In this document: positions 12,672-25,384 of the stretch, one piece after another
How positions within the stretch are numbered: the first letter of the stretch is position 1
Layout of the letters: each line of letters starts with the position of its first letter
Assembly (NCBI RefSeq): GCF_014839805.1
Contig: NC_051121.1
Span: 6,865,116-6,929,115, forward strand
DNA length: 64,000 nt
DNA from: Manduca sexta
Lineage: Eukaryota > Arthropoda > Insecta > Lepidoptera > Sphingidae
Direction of reading: 5' to 3'
Made by a program: the position numbers and the translations under genes
The notes under the pieces: generated by a model
Told to the model about the DNA's origin: nothing
The model's database searches: none
Seen by the model: only the letters and a program-made list of their open reading frames with translations

Positions 12672-13086
12672 TAGCAGTGGCGAAAGGTGGAATTTTCCGA
12701 AAGGGAACGAGACACAACATATATGTATTATGAATATAATTTATTCCTTATTTCACGAGCCTATAAATGAACTGCTCTAAACTTTTTTTTTCTCTTCTCA
12801 CTTTATCATGTACTGTAGTCTTTACCCTAAACTGATTGAAAAGAGCAACACCAGAGTTTCTTGCCCGTTCTTGTCTGGTGAAACTGCTTTCCGAACTGGT
12901 GGTAGAGTTAATATTGACGGAATCTAAATAATGTATAACATTTTACAGATTCAAATAAATCATTTCATTCTTTCATTCATAATATGCATAAATATGGTCT
13001 GCAAATCGTTCTAAAGATATTAGATTATACATCAATTTGATATAAAGTGAAGCCGGCCGGAATCGGGTTATATGGATCCTTCGTCA
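12672..13086 (+). repeat. Dispersed repeat family F, split by a LINE tail
   Basis: The left piece (12672-12740, 'gcgaaaggtggaattttccgaaaggg') and right piece (12970-13086, 'ctgcaaatcgttctaa...gaagccggccggaatcgggttatatgga') form one copy. It matches the uninterrupted copies at 20706 and 21149. The class of the repeat is not known to me. Confidence 0.6.
12741..12969 (+). mobile_element. LINE 3' tail, family G, nested in family F
   Basis: It contains 'agagtttcttgcccgttctt', 'ctttccgaactggtggtagagtt' and a terminal 'aaataaatcatttcattc', a common lepidopteran LINE 3' end. A possible AATAT target duplication flanks it. The same tail occurs alone at 22920-23040. Confidence 0.6.
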
Positions 13087-16000
13087 CTGTTATATTGAAC
13101 ATGTTAGCTTACGTAATCTTCTTTTCCAGTCAAACGTCACGAACAAATTACACTTACCGGTATAATTATGATGACTAATGTTTTCTTTAGAAACTACAGC
13201 TATCACAAGAACTGAATGAATCCCTACAATATCCTGTGACGTTAATATGTCGCCATCTTCCCGTGGGATACTGGGCAATGGGCATATCACGAAGTCAAAA
13301 TATCCGATCTTAATCACGGGCTTAAAAAATAGAAAGCCGTTATAAATTTCGGCCTACTCACGTACATCGATATCTTGAATTTCCGATGTTCAATGAAAGC
13401 GCAGTTTCTAGAATAAATAAAAACAAAGTGTCGCCCACGGCCGAAGGTCTCAGTTATTTATACATTCGCGTACTGTAGTGCACTCGCTATCGTCACTTAT
13501 CAGTCTTCAATCCTCTAAGGAGGTCAAGCTCAGTCCGCAAACAGAATGTTATTTTATGCATGCAATTTTAAACAGAATAAGGTAAATCTATTCTTGGATG
13601 TAACGAGGTGAATAATTACTGTGTTTATCACATAAACATAGTAATCCTATGGTATGTTACATAATGAGGGTTTGTTTTAAGCGTAGGAATGAGTGGGAAA
13701 TTGGAACATTATTTAGATTGATTCTTCGATTCCTAGACGAAGTGATTATATATTTTTAACTGATTTCAGAAAAGAGAGGAAGGTTGTCATTTCTACGTAC
13801 ATTTTTTATTTATTTTTATTTTTTTATCGTATATTAATTGTTCATGTATTTATCTTGTTTACGTAGCAATTTTAATTAGGCATCGACTGTAGAATTTGTA
13901 ACCAATATATAGGTGTGTTAAATTATATTTCATTTTCAATAGTTTTTGAACGTATAGACCTATGTATGACAATGAATACCACACATTATGTTACAAGGAT
14001 CACTCACGACTGCACATTTATAGCACCTTCGGTAATTTAGGCTACAATGTGCTCAATTAAATGCCTTTAAATAATAATCTAGATCATTATTGCATAGAAA
14101 TTATAGTTGTTGATTCCCATATTCATTTCAGTGCGCTGTTTAAGAGTTCGTCGTTCCATTTGACCGCGAGACGCCTTTCAATATCTGGTATAGTATCATT
14201 GGCTGGAATCGTCTGGACTCTAGGAATTGCGTGACAAATGGTAATTATTAAGAGAAATTAGAGCACCTAATCCATTACATTATATTTAATATGCGGTTAA
14301 ATAAATACAATGTCTTTTCAAACTTTAATTTAAATGACATAAATATAGAACTAAAATATTTTTATTTACATTTACTTATTACAAAATTTAAGTCCAAAAT
14401 TATATTTATTTTATAAATAGACTTAATTACTTAATTCAAATCGTGAGCCAACATGCCAAATTATACAATGCACCAGTCCTTGTCATTTTAATATCCGCAT
14501 CCGACTAATTGGTTTTCCCTCTTAGATAATTATTATGCAAAACAACAATAATAATGGACTTTTGTATTAGTTAATAGTTAATCTATATACTAAGACTGCG
14601 TACGCAACATAGCGTGCGTCTAACTCTATGTAAACACCCTGGTTATAATGCTTTCTCTGACGTAAAAAGTCAACAAAACAATGGAGTCATTTCTGATATG
14701 TTTATCAAAGGATTTTTTCAATCCCCTTTTATAAAAACTTGTAACCACATGGTCCAAATTTGACCAACGAATTTAATATACGTATTTTTAATACATATTT
14801 TACATACATTTTAGTTTTACATTTTTTTTTCTCTATATCATACTTTAATTATGCTAAACATCACACTCCGCGTGCACAATGTTCTTAAAAAGGGGTTCAA
14901 AGTTTTTTTATATGTATTTAATGTAGATATAATAATTAATGGCGACTTTTGGTAAAACTATCCCACACAACAGTTACCGATGATGGAAACTAAATATTTT
15001 TAGTGCGTCATAATAGAAATATATTAATACAAAATAGTTTATTAGATATGGTATGATACGTTACCCCTTGAGAAATGTATGCGGAACAACATAACCGTGC
15101 GTAATACTAAGTATTTCATGTATATTCATATTTTTATTTCCGAATGCGTAAGTAATAATTCATATTAGGGCCTGCTCTTATTCTATATGTCATGAAGAAA
15201 TACAGACAGTTTAGAGTTTAGTTTTTCTATACTGTAAAATTAGTTTTCCCGCCCAAATTTTTAGCGAAGTCACAAACGAATACAGAAAGATTTTTTTGAA
15301 TTTTTTATACATTACGTCACCGTATTATGGTTGTAGATAATATAGAATAAAAATATTTTATTACGTTCAACCCAGTTCTTACACATTGCAATAAATTATA
15401 AACACGCAGATAACTGTTGCTAACTTTTGTACGTAAACAATTTTACTTTTCTCCATATCTTTATTGATATGAATGAATGGAAAATTTATAATTATTATTA
15501 TGTTTATCAGTCGTTCCGAATATAATTCATATTTTAAAAACAATCATATCGTATACTGTATGTTATTAAAGAGGAGATCTTACTGGAAAAACGATTTTAT
15601 ATACCAATACAAGATATATGGACAATGATATACCTATTAAAACACTGTACATAGAAACGATGAAGTTTACAACGGTGCAAACTAAAATGCAGTACTTAAA
15701 TAGGTCACATAGAGTCGCCACAAAACTCAGCTACCCAAATATGGTTAGCAATAAACTCCATTGGTTACTTCAGTATTACCGAGGTTTTTAAATACATAAA
15801 AATATGTAAATTGCAAACGCCTACACTACTCCATGATTTGATAAATAAAAATAACAGCGTCAAAACCCGATAGTGCGCAGACAAGGCGCGTTAGGAAAAT
15901 CCGCGAGGACAAATTATAAGTTCCACATCCGAGAAACGTTAAACTGCATTTACTTCTTTGTACATGCGATTGTTTTTTCTCAACGTGTTAAACGGACGTG

Positions 16001-16100
16001 AATCGCGAACCAGCGCGAAGTGCGAACCCCAGGACAACACTTGCAAAATAAACACAAACGTAATAGTGACGCCACGCACTCACACACGTACAACTCTCGT
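13087..16100. other. Upstream flank of the gene, no element seen
   Basis: Mostly unique AT-rich sequence. No repeat tails, terminal repeats or coding frames were recognised. Regulatory sequence for the gene at 16200 may lie here, but nothing specific stands out. Confidence 0.45.
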
Positions 16101-16106
16101 AGAGAC

Positions 16107-16114
16107 TATAAATA
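16107..16114 (+). promoter_or_regulatory. TATA box of the 99-codon gene
   Basis: TATAAATA lies 93 bp upstream of ATG 16200. Transcription would be expected to start about 30 bp downstream, near 16135-16145, giving a leader of roughly 60 nt. The sequence around it (15990-16160) is richer in C and G than the flanks. A TGACGCCA (16067-16074), one base away from a CRE, sits about 40 bp upstream of the TATA box. The start site is inferred from spacing only. Confidence 0.65.
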
Positions 16115-16199
16115 CGGCACGGCACACCGCCGCCCCACACTCTGCGACAAGCACGCTCAGAGAACACTACGTTGTGAAACTTTTAACAATACAAATACA

Positions 16200-16499
16200 A
16201 TGGTTGTGAAACTAGAAACCGTCGCCTCTCTGTACGCCGACGTGTACCCAACCTTGCCCAAGTCTCGCCGGGACATGGACACCATCGCCACCGACTGCCC
16301 GCGCCGGCAGAAGCTGCGCTGCACGTCGCTGCCGGCTCTGGTCGAGGATGAGTCCGAGGAGGTGTTCCAGGTGGAGCAGAAGTCCTTCTTGCTGCACACT
16401 GAAGGATTGAGGAGACAGAAGTCGATCTCGCCGCAGCGGCGCGAGAAACTTCGTCGGCACTTGGCGTTGCCCTCGCTGTCTGAAGATGAGGAGCCTTGA
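16200..16499 (+). CDS. Unrecognised 99-residue intronless charged protein with a degenerate internal repeat
   Basis: The function is unknown and I do not recognise the family. The frame runs from ATG 16200 (context ACAATGG, favourable for an insect start) to TGA 16497-16499. The same frame stays open upstream to 16020, but that extension contains no ATG and would cross the TATA box, so 16200 is the likely start. Codon third positions are strongly G/C, unlike the surrounding AT-rich DNA, which is the best evidence of real coding. There is no signal peptide or membrane segment. Residues 1-20 are mixed hydrophobic and begin MVVKLETVASLYADVYPTLP. Residues 35-51 and 80-97 are degenerate copies of a basic then acidic module, RR[QE]KLR followed by LP[AS]L and EDE. 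S43 (RCTSLP) fits a relaxed R-x-x-S-x-P 14-3-3 pattern. S75 (RRQKS) follows basic residues and S77 precedes proline. The tail (90-99) is acidic. It could be a short regulatory or adaptor protein, possibly inducible given its compact intronless TATA structure. That is inference. Confidence 0.8.
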   Translation: MVVKLETVASLYADVYPTLPKSRRDMDTIATDCPRRQKLRCTSLPALVEDESEEVFQVEQKSFLLHTEGLRRQKSISPQRREKLRRHLALPSLSEDEEP

Positions 16500-16713
16500 T
16501 CGCCGAGCGCAGCGACACAAGGATGAAGATTTGTTTGCTACCGGCTTCCGCCTCGCCATGGTGGACACCGAAGGGTTCGCGAGCCGCGACTAGCCTGCCT
16601 CTCGCCAGGTGCTTTTGGCGCGTGAATTTGTGGACAATGTGAAGTGAAACCAAAACATGCTATTATGCCAAAGCGTTTATGCCAATGTAGCTAAGATTAA
16701 GGTTTTTATATGG

Positions 16714-16719
16714 AATAAA
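16714..16719 (+). terminator. Polyadenylation signal of the 99-codon gene
   Basis: A canonical AATAAA lies 215 bp after the stop codon and is followed by a GT/T-rich stretch (16721-16746). Cleavage would fall near 16735-16745. With the TATA box this predicts an unspliced transcript of about 600 nt. The 3' UTR (16500-16713) starts GC-rich and becomes AT-rich after about 16650. Confidence 0.65.
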
Positions 16720-16750
16720 TATGTGTTTTTGTATTTCTGTCTTTGTTTAT

Positions 16751-19700
16751 TCAAACCTGGTTGATAGGTAAGTTTTTTATTTCAACAACTTGCTACTATG
16801 AAAATTAAAGTACAAGATTTGACACACATACACACATTTTAGTTCTGAGTTTAAGTTAAATATCACAGTCAATATTCAAAAACTTTAATCGGTAAAAAAA
16901 TATTTACGCAAAAATAAAATCTAGACACATTTATGATCTTACAATACTATTCAAGTGTGTGCTAAAAACTTCTCTTAGCAATTAAAGTAAAAAAAAATGG
17001 GATAAATGAGATCTAAACGTAAATGCATAAGCGATTTAATTGCAGTTTTCTTTTTGCTCAACCTTGATAATGTAGAATGCAGACTAAAATAATGGACAAC
17101 AAACAAAATTTTGGCCAAGGAAACATTTCAATCAGCTTTTTCACGAGTTTTTTTAGTAAAATATTTGGATCGTCTTATTTATTTGTAAACGTAAACATCA
17201 GTAACATTATATCACATTAAACATTCATTAAGTCATCGGAATTTTTAGAGGAAATATACAAATAATTGATAATTAACGTAGAACCTGTTTAAATATGGTA
17301 CTAAAATGCATTTTCGCCATATTTAATGACATGGCATTCAGTATTAATGGGAGATTATAATTAATTATGTGATGACGACAAAAATATACCTACCATTGGA
17401 CATTGATAATATTATTCAAAATAAAATGTTGTTATACAAAAAACAATATATAACATAAACATACAAACACGCATACATGTTTTCGTAAACATATAATACG
17501 TAACAACAGATTGTTTTTGGATGACTTATGTATTTTGTATACGAAATTGTATATGTCAATGTCGAGAGACAAATATTTTTGTCATAGTAAAATTTGCCAC
17601 TTTAAATTCAACTAGAATTATATATTATTTTCTTGTAAAAGTATGGATGTGATATTTTTCATGGAGTCTTATGAAAATTAATTGGAATCAGGGTGAAAAT
17701 TTACTCTAATAATGGTTACGGCAAATTTTTACAAATCAAATTTTTGGGCATGAATCTGAAATGAAACAAATATCGTTAGCTATAATAATGATTTAGTAGA
17801 ACATTTTTGTTTATGAACTAGATACAAAAAGATTATTTAAAAAAGAAACGAAAAAACCGGGATCTATAATTCAAATCTCCAAACTTAATGAATCTTGAAA
17901 ATAAAAAATAGTCAAATTCTAGAATCCACTAAATCTGAGAAACGATGCTATCCCACTTTCTAATACTAAAAAATAATTTGCTTTTCCCAGAGAAACAAAA
18001 TAAATGATCCAATAAATCTTCCATTACATAAATATACAGATAGTAGATGGTGCAATCACCAAGCTTGGAATAACCGAGAACCAACATTTACACAACCTAA
18101 TTAGATGGCCTTACATATAGGCAATAGACTTGGTTTTCCAATTTACGTAAAAACAATCATAGACGTTTTGTTAATGCTCTTACAAGATGTTTTATCATCG
18201 TATAAATTTCAAATATATAACATTATTCCTTTTTAATTTTTAACGCAACTATACTTAGAGTGATATGTGCATGAGATAAATTCAATGAAAAAGAGCCATC
18301 AACATTTTTAAACCTTAGTGTCATGAATGTTGCATTGAAATGTAATTGGAATGCAAATACCTACCTTACCAACCGCCACTTTGTGTAATATCAAAGGAAT
18401 GTGACAAGTATAACCTCAAAAATTCTGATCTACCTTTTTCAAGTTTATGACTAAGGAATCTCAACCAAACAGCCTAACGGACCATCAAAAATTCCGCATC
18501 AAATGTACCATTCGCACCATCCGAAATACATTGCCTGACCATTGAACTTTGCATGCAGGAAATCGATACATAATGCCACCGTCTCGTGTGAGTGGCGTTA
18601 TCTTCCAATGGACGGTGTTTGGTTGCTTAAATTGTGCCAGTGTGCCACTGTGTTAGTCAGGGCTTTACATAGTTACATACGTTGATAACACTTATTAACT
18701 GATTACTCAACTCTTCATTTACGTTTTCAAAATTGTATTAGACACGTTACTACAAATACTGTCTTAGTACTAACGTACTATTGCACGCTCCAATAAAGAA
18801 CAAGAGCAAGGTTCAAAGGGCTAACCTCGTGCCCATTACCTATGACGAGCAGGATCCTCTAACCAGATTGCAAACTGTACGATATAAATGAAAATGCGTA
18901 TGTATTAACTAAAGGATATGTATGTTTGTTTACTGAAACTACTAAACAGAATAATTCTTTCACTATTGGTAAGCTATTATCCGAGGAAGCCTTTTACGCT
19001 GTAACCATGAAAAGCACTTAGTATATTAATATCTAACTTATAACTAAATCTTGCTGAAACTATTGAACCGAAGCAAGCTGAGTAATAACGAAATAATTTG
19101 GCTGAAACACTAGTTAGGTAAATGTCGAAGGTTACACGAATTGCAAATCATGCTGGGAAAATACTTTAGGTGAATAAGAAACAGACTGAATAGTTGTTAA
19201 AGAGGAAAACTTTAGAAAAAACAAACGAATTTGCGTCTTACTGAGGCCAGTTCTTAGGACACAGTTCTTCCCTGACATTAAGGAAAGTGGGACGATAATG
19301 TTTAACAATATAATTATGCATTTGCACTAATTCTTAGATATTTATTCTGCGTAATTTTGTTGCAGCGTTCTTAAGGATGAAATTCAATTGAATCTCCACG
19401 CGGTCATTTCCAAGTTTAAAATATTCCTATTATAAAAAAAAAATTGTATATTTGAATTTTAAGTTGATAATTATTGATAATAAACATGGTTAATGATTGC
19501 GTTTTCTGTAAAACAAGAACGTATTTTATTATGATATCTTTGAGTAATTTTCCGTTACTGTAATATCGTAGTTGTCTTGCGCAAAACCATAACAAAATGA
19601 TTCTCGACCGCAATATTGTAATAATTCCATGCAATCGTATTGTATACTCTATAAAATATAACTGAATTCAAAGTCAGATCCCCTATTTTTGTTACAGCAA

Positions 19701-19960
19701 ATGCGTTTTTTTTCATTACTACAAGGAAGAAATTAGGATTATGTAAAAACATGATATACTAATATCACGTTATATTATCATTTCTTGTATTAAAAAAAGC
19801 AATAACTTGTTAATATTCTGAGAAATAGATATATCTATGTTTTATACTGCAATATTTTTACATAATATACTTATTTAGTGCTTCGATGTCATTAGAAATA
19901 ATCTGCCTCCATATCATGTCGACACTTTTATGTACAGTCACAAAAGTAGCTAAACAAATT
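16751..19960. other. Downstream flank of the gene, no element seen
   Basis: About 3.2 kb of AT-rich sequence without recognisable repeats or coding frames. It is one of the longest apparently repeat-free stretches in the window. Confidence 0.45.
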
Positions 19961-19964
19961 CAAA

Positions 19965-20242
19965 CTAACTAATGCGAAAATTCGTAACAATGTTTGGAAC
20001 TCTGGATGTTTGAATGTTTGTTCGAAACAAACGCAGAAACAGCTGAACGAATTTGGAAAAAAATTGCCAAATGAATAGATTATATCCTAGATTAACATAA
20101 AGGCTACTTTTATTCCTGTAATTTGCTCCCGTGAGAAATGATAGGGTTTTTTAAACGCTATGGATCGCTGCAGTGCTATACACTTGTCATTAGTGGCTAA
20201 GGAAAGGCTACTCATGCGGGCGAAGTCGCGAGCAAGATCCAG
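19965..20242 (+). mobile_element. Short Helitron, 3' end mutated
   Basis: The body matches 6357-6633 ('ggatgtttgaatgtttgttcgaa', 'aggctacttttattcctgtaatttgctcc'). The tail 'gcgggcgaagtcgcgagcaagatccagt' shows CCAG where CTAG is expected. Confidence 0.65.
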
Positions 20243-20705
20243 TGTTTTGTAACTCTAAAATCATTCTACATTGTTGATCCAAAATCACCATCTGTAACGT
20301 TTCTTAATTCAAATACTAATTTATTATAGTAATAATGATTCAACAGCAATTTAATTATAAAAAAATAACAATACTATCATTAGACCTTTTAAATATATAT
20401 TTTTAAATAGATTCTAAATATGCGTAAAACATAATCAAATTTCGCAACTCTAATCATTACCTAACATACTTTTTCGCAAAACTAAAAACAATTTATGTGA
20501 ACTTACGTAAAAAATTCCTAAGTATACTACAGCTCTGCCCTTTAATTACCAAAACAAACATTGTGATGTAAACGGCTACCGCGATATGTCGTAACCGAGG
20601 TGCGTGTCAATTGTTGAAGAAATTGCCATTTTCCTTGTTAGACTGTTTAGTTGTTGGACCAACTTTTAATATCTACGTAGATCGTGGAGTCAGATTATTA
20701 TGATC

Positions 20706-20875
20706 CTCCATCATTCGCGAGGGGTGGAATTTCTGAAACGGAACTCGGCACAAGGTATATGTACGAATATGCATACATACTTGCAAATCGTTCTAATGAT
20801 AATTAGATATTACATGAATTGTGAAAGGAAGCCAGCAGGCATTGTTATATGGACCTTTCGCCAATATCCTCCACA
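20706..20875 (+). repeat. Dispersed repeat family F
   Basis: It shares 'ggggtggaatttctgaaacggaactcggcacaaggtatatgta' and 'gcaaatcgttctaatgataattagatatta' with 12672 and 21149. The 61-codon frame across it is not a gene. Confidence 0.55.
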
Positions 20876-21148
20876 CAGTCTTTAAACACTATTTTAATTC
20901 TTATTACTAATATTGTTATTATTAAATTATGCGGATAATTCTAAATAAATAAATTGCCTTTATTTTTCCTCTTACCTGTTGAATTATTATATTTCTGGAA
21001 AATACGCCGGGTAGCGATAATAGTATATCGGTTAATTTAAACTTATTATTTAAAATACCATATGTACGCAGTTTTATATTTTGTAACACAGATTTAAAGT
21101 AAATTTTATTTGAAAGTTATCATATTAAACAGCTTATGCATGTACACA

Positions 21149-21302
21149 GCAGTAGTCAAAGGTAAAATTTTCCGAAAGAGAACCCGACATAGATACTAAA
21201 ATGCATGAATGCAGTCTTCAAAACGTTTTGATGATAATTACATTCTATATAAATTCTATATAAAGGGAAGCCGGTAGCAACCGAGATATATGGACTTTGC
21301 TA
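21149..21302 (+). repeat. Dispersed repeat family F
   Basis: It carries 'aaattttccgaaagagaacccgacata' and 'aagggaagccggtagcaaccgagatatatggac', in the same order as the other copies. A short inverted piece of the family lies at 21903-21957 ('ggatccatataac..ctgccggcttccctttg'). Confidence 0.55.
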
Positions 21303-22919
21303 AGAGTACATTTTATTACTGTGACTTTTGTATTTAGTCGACTTATACATTTATTTGACAAGTAACATTTATCAGCAAGCGGTAAAATCGGTCCTAATTT
21401 GTTAAACATCTCAATTAGGTCACGACACATGATACAGATGGTTCAGTCGACAGCTACTCCTTTGTTTAAACATCTTTTTGTTATATTTTATTTATACATC
21501 ACACTTAAAATAAAAAAAAAGCAAGCAACGCAATTTCCGAGCCAAAAACAAGTGTCGCTACGCAGTTTCAAAACAGAAGCACGTGGTCCTTTACGAAGAA
21601 CACGAGACGAATGTTACAAACCAATCTTCCCATTGAATCTCAAGCGTTGGTAACAAACGCAGATATCCAAGTCAATCGCATTAGCTATATTTAGTTTTAT
21701 CTATTTCAGTTCATATGAGTAACGGCTTGCGACGCTTATACAACGTTCCGTTTGTTTGTTTTGTGTCTTCAAATAGGTACTTCTATGTATAATTGTTTTG
21801 ATTTTATTTCGTAGGCATTACTTCAAACGATTCTGGGTAATGCACTTGGTAGCATAATAATAGTATTCGTAGCGGAACATTAATTGGTTTAACAAAATAA
21901 ACTAGGACCCAGTGGATCCATATAACTGGATTCCTGCCGGCTTCCCTTTGAGATAAATGATAAATCAATTACCCAAAGAAATATGATTATCAGTAAAAAA
22001 ATACATGATAAATATCTAAATAAAAATTACAGTTTTATAATTCAACTTCAGTTCATAACAAAATACATTTAATGTTTATTTTGCAGATAATGCGGCTTTC
22101 TATAGATTATTTCACTTACCACGTCGCTGTTTGCATTTTACGTCACAGATAAACACCTGGCGACTGTGGTCTGATAATGGTGTTAATTTGATAAATGAAA
22201 CGTTTCGTGCTAATTATATATTGTTTTATAAGGAGTCCGGAGTTTAGGGTCAATACCTATGCAAAACTGACGTAGGTGTTTCGTTTGCTGTTTCTATGCT
22301 TCTCAATTTCTCTACGTAGCATATTAATTCCTTGGTCTCTAATTAGTTAGCTCCTGTTCAATGTGCCCTTAAAACCTGTTGCAAAAATATTGCTGCCATA
22401 TTAGAACGATGCATTACAAAAAAATATATTCTTTTGGGGCTGGATGTTGGGTACCTCTGAGGTGTAGAATTAGATTGCCTAATTGGTTCAGTCTATGTTT
22501 AAAAGACCCACTGTTACAAAAATTATAAAAAGACGATAACTATCACATAATATGTATATAGGAATCTAGTTCAAGTGTCTCTCATTTGAGTTTCGTAGCA
22601 GCAGCTCTATATCCATTAGTCACTTATACATACTTATAGTTGGCATACCGATGATTGATGATTTTAACTTTGTAGGCCATTGTCCTTTGAAAATAAGCGA
22701 ACTAATCAGGTTTAACCATTGGGTTCAATATACCCATTCAAAGAATATAAAATAAAAAAAAACCCCAGAGGAATTTTGAACGACTTTTAAAATAAGAGGC
22801 GATATAATCACTTTTTATCATTATCAGCCATTTTCCTTCCAATACAGAGCAAAGGCGTGCCTTTTGATCTTCCATTTACATCTATCTATATTAAGCAAAT
22901 AATTTTATACCATCAAATT

Positions 22920-23040
22920 ACATAACACTAGAGTTTCTTGCCCGTTCTTCTTTAGCAAAAACTGTTGGTAGAGTAACAATTTGAATTTAAACAACGTTTG
23001 ACAATTGATGGATTCCAAATAAATGATTTCATTTTTCCTT
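22920..23040 (+). mobile_element. LINE 3' tail, family G
   Basis: It contains 'ctagagtttcttgcccgttcttc', 'ggtagagtaacaattt' and a terminal 'aaataaatgatttcattt', as in the nested copy at 12741-12969. Confidence 0.6.
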
Positions 23041-23404
23041 TACAGGGATATCACTTACATTTCACCAGATACGTTAGGTCAATAGGGGGCAAGCGATTCA
23101 CTGGACATAATTCCAGACAGCGAACTGATACAAGGTATACAAGTATGTATTAGTGTCTACCCATTTCAATTTTCTCGACGATTGGCAGGCGGTATACAAG
23201 CGGCAATGTCATCGAGCGGGGTTCACTGTACCAGCGAATGAATGCTAATTTATTTGCATTGATCCAGTTACAGTATCTGTCACTTTAATGGCTCTATTAC
23301 GAGATATCTGTGGCTTTTACTGCCTTCGAAGCCAGTTTTCAAATCGGTTTTATGTTGGCGGGGAAAGTTGTAATAAGTACATAATTAGGACAAGATAGCT
23401 TTAT

Positions 23405-23600
23405 AATGATTTATGTTTACGCGAATGTTAGGCATTAAAATAAAACTATTTTTGCGGACTTTATCGCGGTTTTTATATTATAATTTTCTCTTGACGTTTC
23501 GAAGATTTAACAGCTTGCGTGGTCACGGGGTGGACGGATCGGCGGATTATAATATACAAACTGTGATAAAATCCGCAAAAATAGTTTTATTTTAAGATTG
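23405..23600. repeat. Fold-back element, family I, best preserved copy
   Basis: Arms at 23437-23483 and 23546-23593 are inverted copies with about four differences. They enclose a GC-richer centre with 'gtggtcacggggtggacgg'. This long terminal palindrome is MITE or fold-back like. Related copies are at 10165, 25385 and, decayed, 7540 and 49709. No clear target duplication was found. Confidence 0.7.
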
Positions 23601-23754
23601 TTTTAGTAGTAGAAAGAAAGAGCAAACTGAAAGTTCAAATATGGTTAATCGACTAAAGGTACTATGTTTCTAGTAAAAAAAGTTTTTCTATCGTACGCCA
23701 ATTAAGTAGATAGCATATTTCGAAACGTCATGAGGAAACACACCCAAGAATTCT

Positions 23755-23885
23755 ACATAAGATTATGGTATGTGGTATGCGGCCAACCCCTCCAGGCCAG
23801 CGTGGTAGAGTAAGGCCTAAATCCTCTCGTTAGGAGAGCTCCGTTCCCAGAAGTAGGACACTGTATATTACATAATATACAACCA
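23755..23885 (+). mobile_element. SINE family C, 3' part
   Basis: 'aggccagcgtggtagagtaaggcctaaatcctctc' followed by 'tagg(a)cactgtatatta' is the 3' body seen complete at 37765-38085. Confidence 0.6.
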
Positions 23886-25384
23886 TACAGGATGGCATCA
23901 CATTTATTTCTAATATAAAATGAGGAACTAACTTGTCTGAGATTTCATTGTTAAATTTAATTTTCATTCTAACATATAATAAAAAACATATATTACTGGT
24001 ATACAATAGACACCTAATTACGTATAATCGTGCCACTAACATAACAGTATAATAGGGTAGACTGTAATATCATTCTATAGGAGTGCCAGACACAATTTTA
24101 ATGAGCCGAGTAAGGTCGAAAGAACACATTAACCGGTTTTGTTTTTTTTTTGTTTGGTGTATTATCGCTTTATTATCTGCAAATGAATTAAAAATAACTT
24201 ATATTATTGTACGGCGTACACATTTTGTGAACAAGTTGCTTATTGTTTTAAAGTATTGTTTTGTTGTTTAAAAGTTTCTTTAGAGAAGGGATTTGTGGAA
24301 ATGAGTCTTCGAATGCTCAACGGTCACCTTTATAAATGAATATAATAAATGTAAACTTGAGGATTCGTCTGTGATTTGTCCCTTTTTAAAGCAGAAAAGG
24401 ATAGTTTAGATCTTGTTTTTGAAAGCTGTAAAACGCGAGATATTTTATATCCTACCTCAGGTTTATAAATCATTCGACGCTACATTTGGATTGGATAGCA
24501 TAGATTTTCAATAAAGCTTGTGTTATTTAGTTTGTTCATAGAGTTCATGTTTAGTATTATTATATATACGTTTATTAAAAATATATGAAAGATCTATACT
24601 TTCTCTTAAACATTTCTAAAAAATGTTGTTAAAATTAATTGTGATTGTATAACCGGAAGTTAGAAGTATGATTTTAAATAAATACTTTAGGATTTGGTTT
24701 TTGTCACTTAAAAATGTATCTATTTTCACATAAAGAAATCTTAACTCCCTATTTTCATAATATCTACCTAAACTCTTTAGTAACAATATAATTAGTCCTT
24801 GGAAAATGTAAATAAAGCATCGCGTGATGTCGCTAGCGTATCATTATTTAACACGTCATCCAGCGTCACCTCGAATGAGCGCCGCGCCGTTTTGTCTCGT
24901 CTCTGATTTTTATTTTCGATACATACATACATACGGTTAACATACAGTTATATATTGTCCAGGTGTGGCTCGCCAGTTGCCATTATAATGTCATGAATTA
25001 TACAAACAGCGTTGGTTCACTGCACAATAGGATTTAGGGGTGCCACGTGACTTTTTTTATGAATCAATTATTTTAAGAAATTGGTTTGCCGTATACCTTT
25101 CTTTCGTTTCCTGAAAAAATGACTACATTATGCCTGTTGGTAAGTATGATGTATGCTTAATATAATCCCTACAAACGAGAGGTGGACTACTTTCGTTGTT
25201 AAAATTATGTCAGGCTATTTTATGAGTATTGCATAGGGTCCGCCAGGGAATGAGAGGTGTTTTATATTCACAGTGATCGCTATTTAAAGTCGGTAACAAG
25301 ATATAAGCAGTAACGTAAACAGTTCTTAATAGCAAGCGCACTTTTTTATAATTATTTGATAGAACCTAAAATAAAATAACAAGT
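23886..25384. other. No gene or clear element seen
   Basis: AT-rich. A short (cata)n run lies near 24920-24935 and an A/T-rich stretch at 24550-24700. No coding frame stands out. Confidence 0.45.

Noticed and set aside
16020..16199. N-terminal extension of the 99-codon gene by 60 codons
   Set aside because: The extension starts at GTG, contains no ATG and runs through the TATA box and expected transcription start. It is promoter and leader, not protein.
16157..16653. Antisense and alternative frames over the gene (up to 156 codons)
   Set aside because: GC-rich third positions of the real gene suppress stops on the opposite strand. These frames have no supporting promoter or poly(A) signal.
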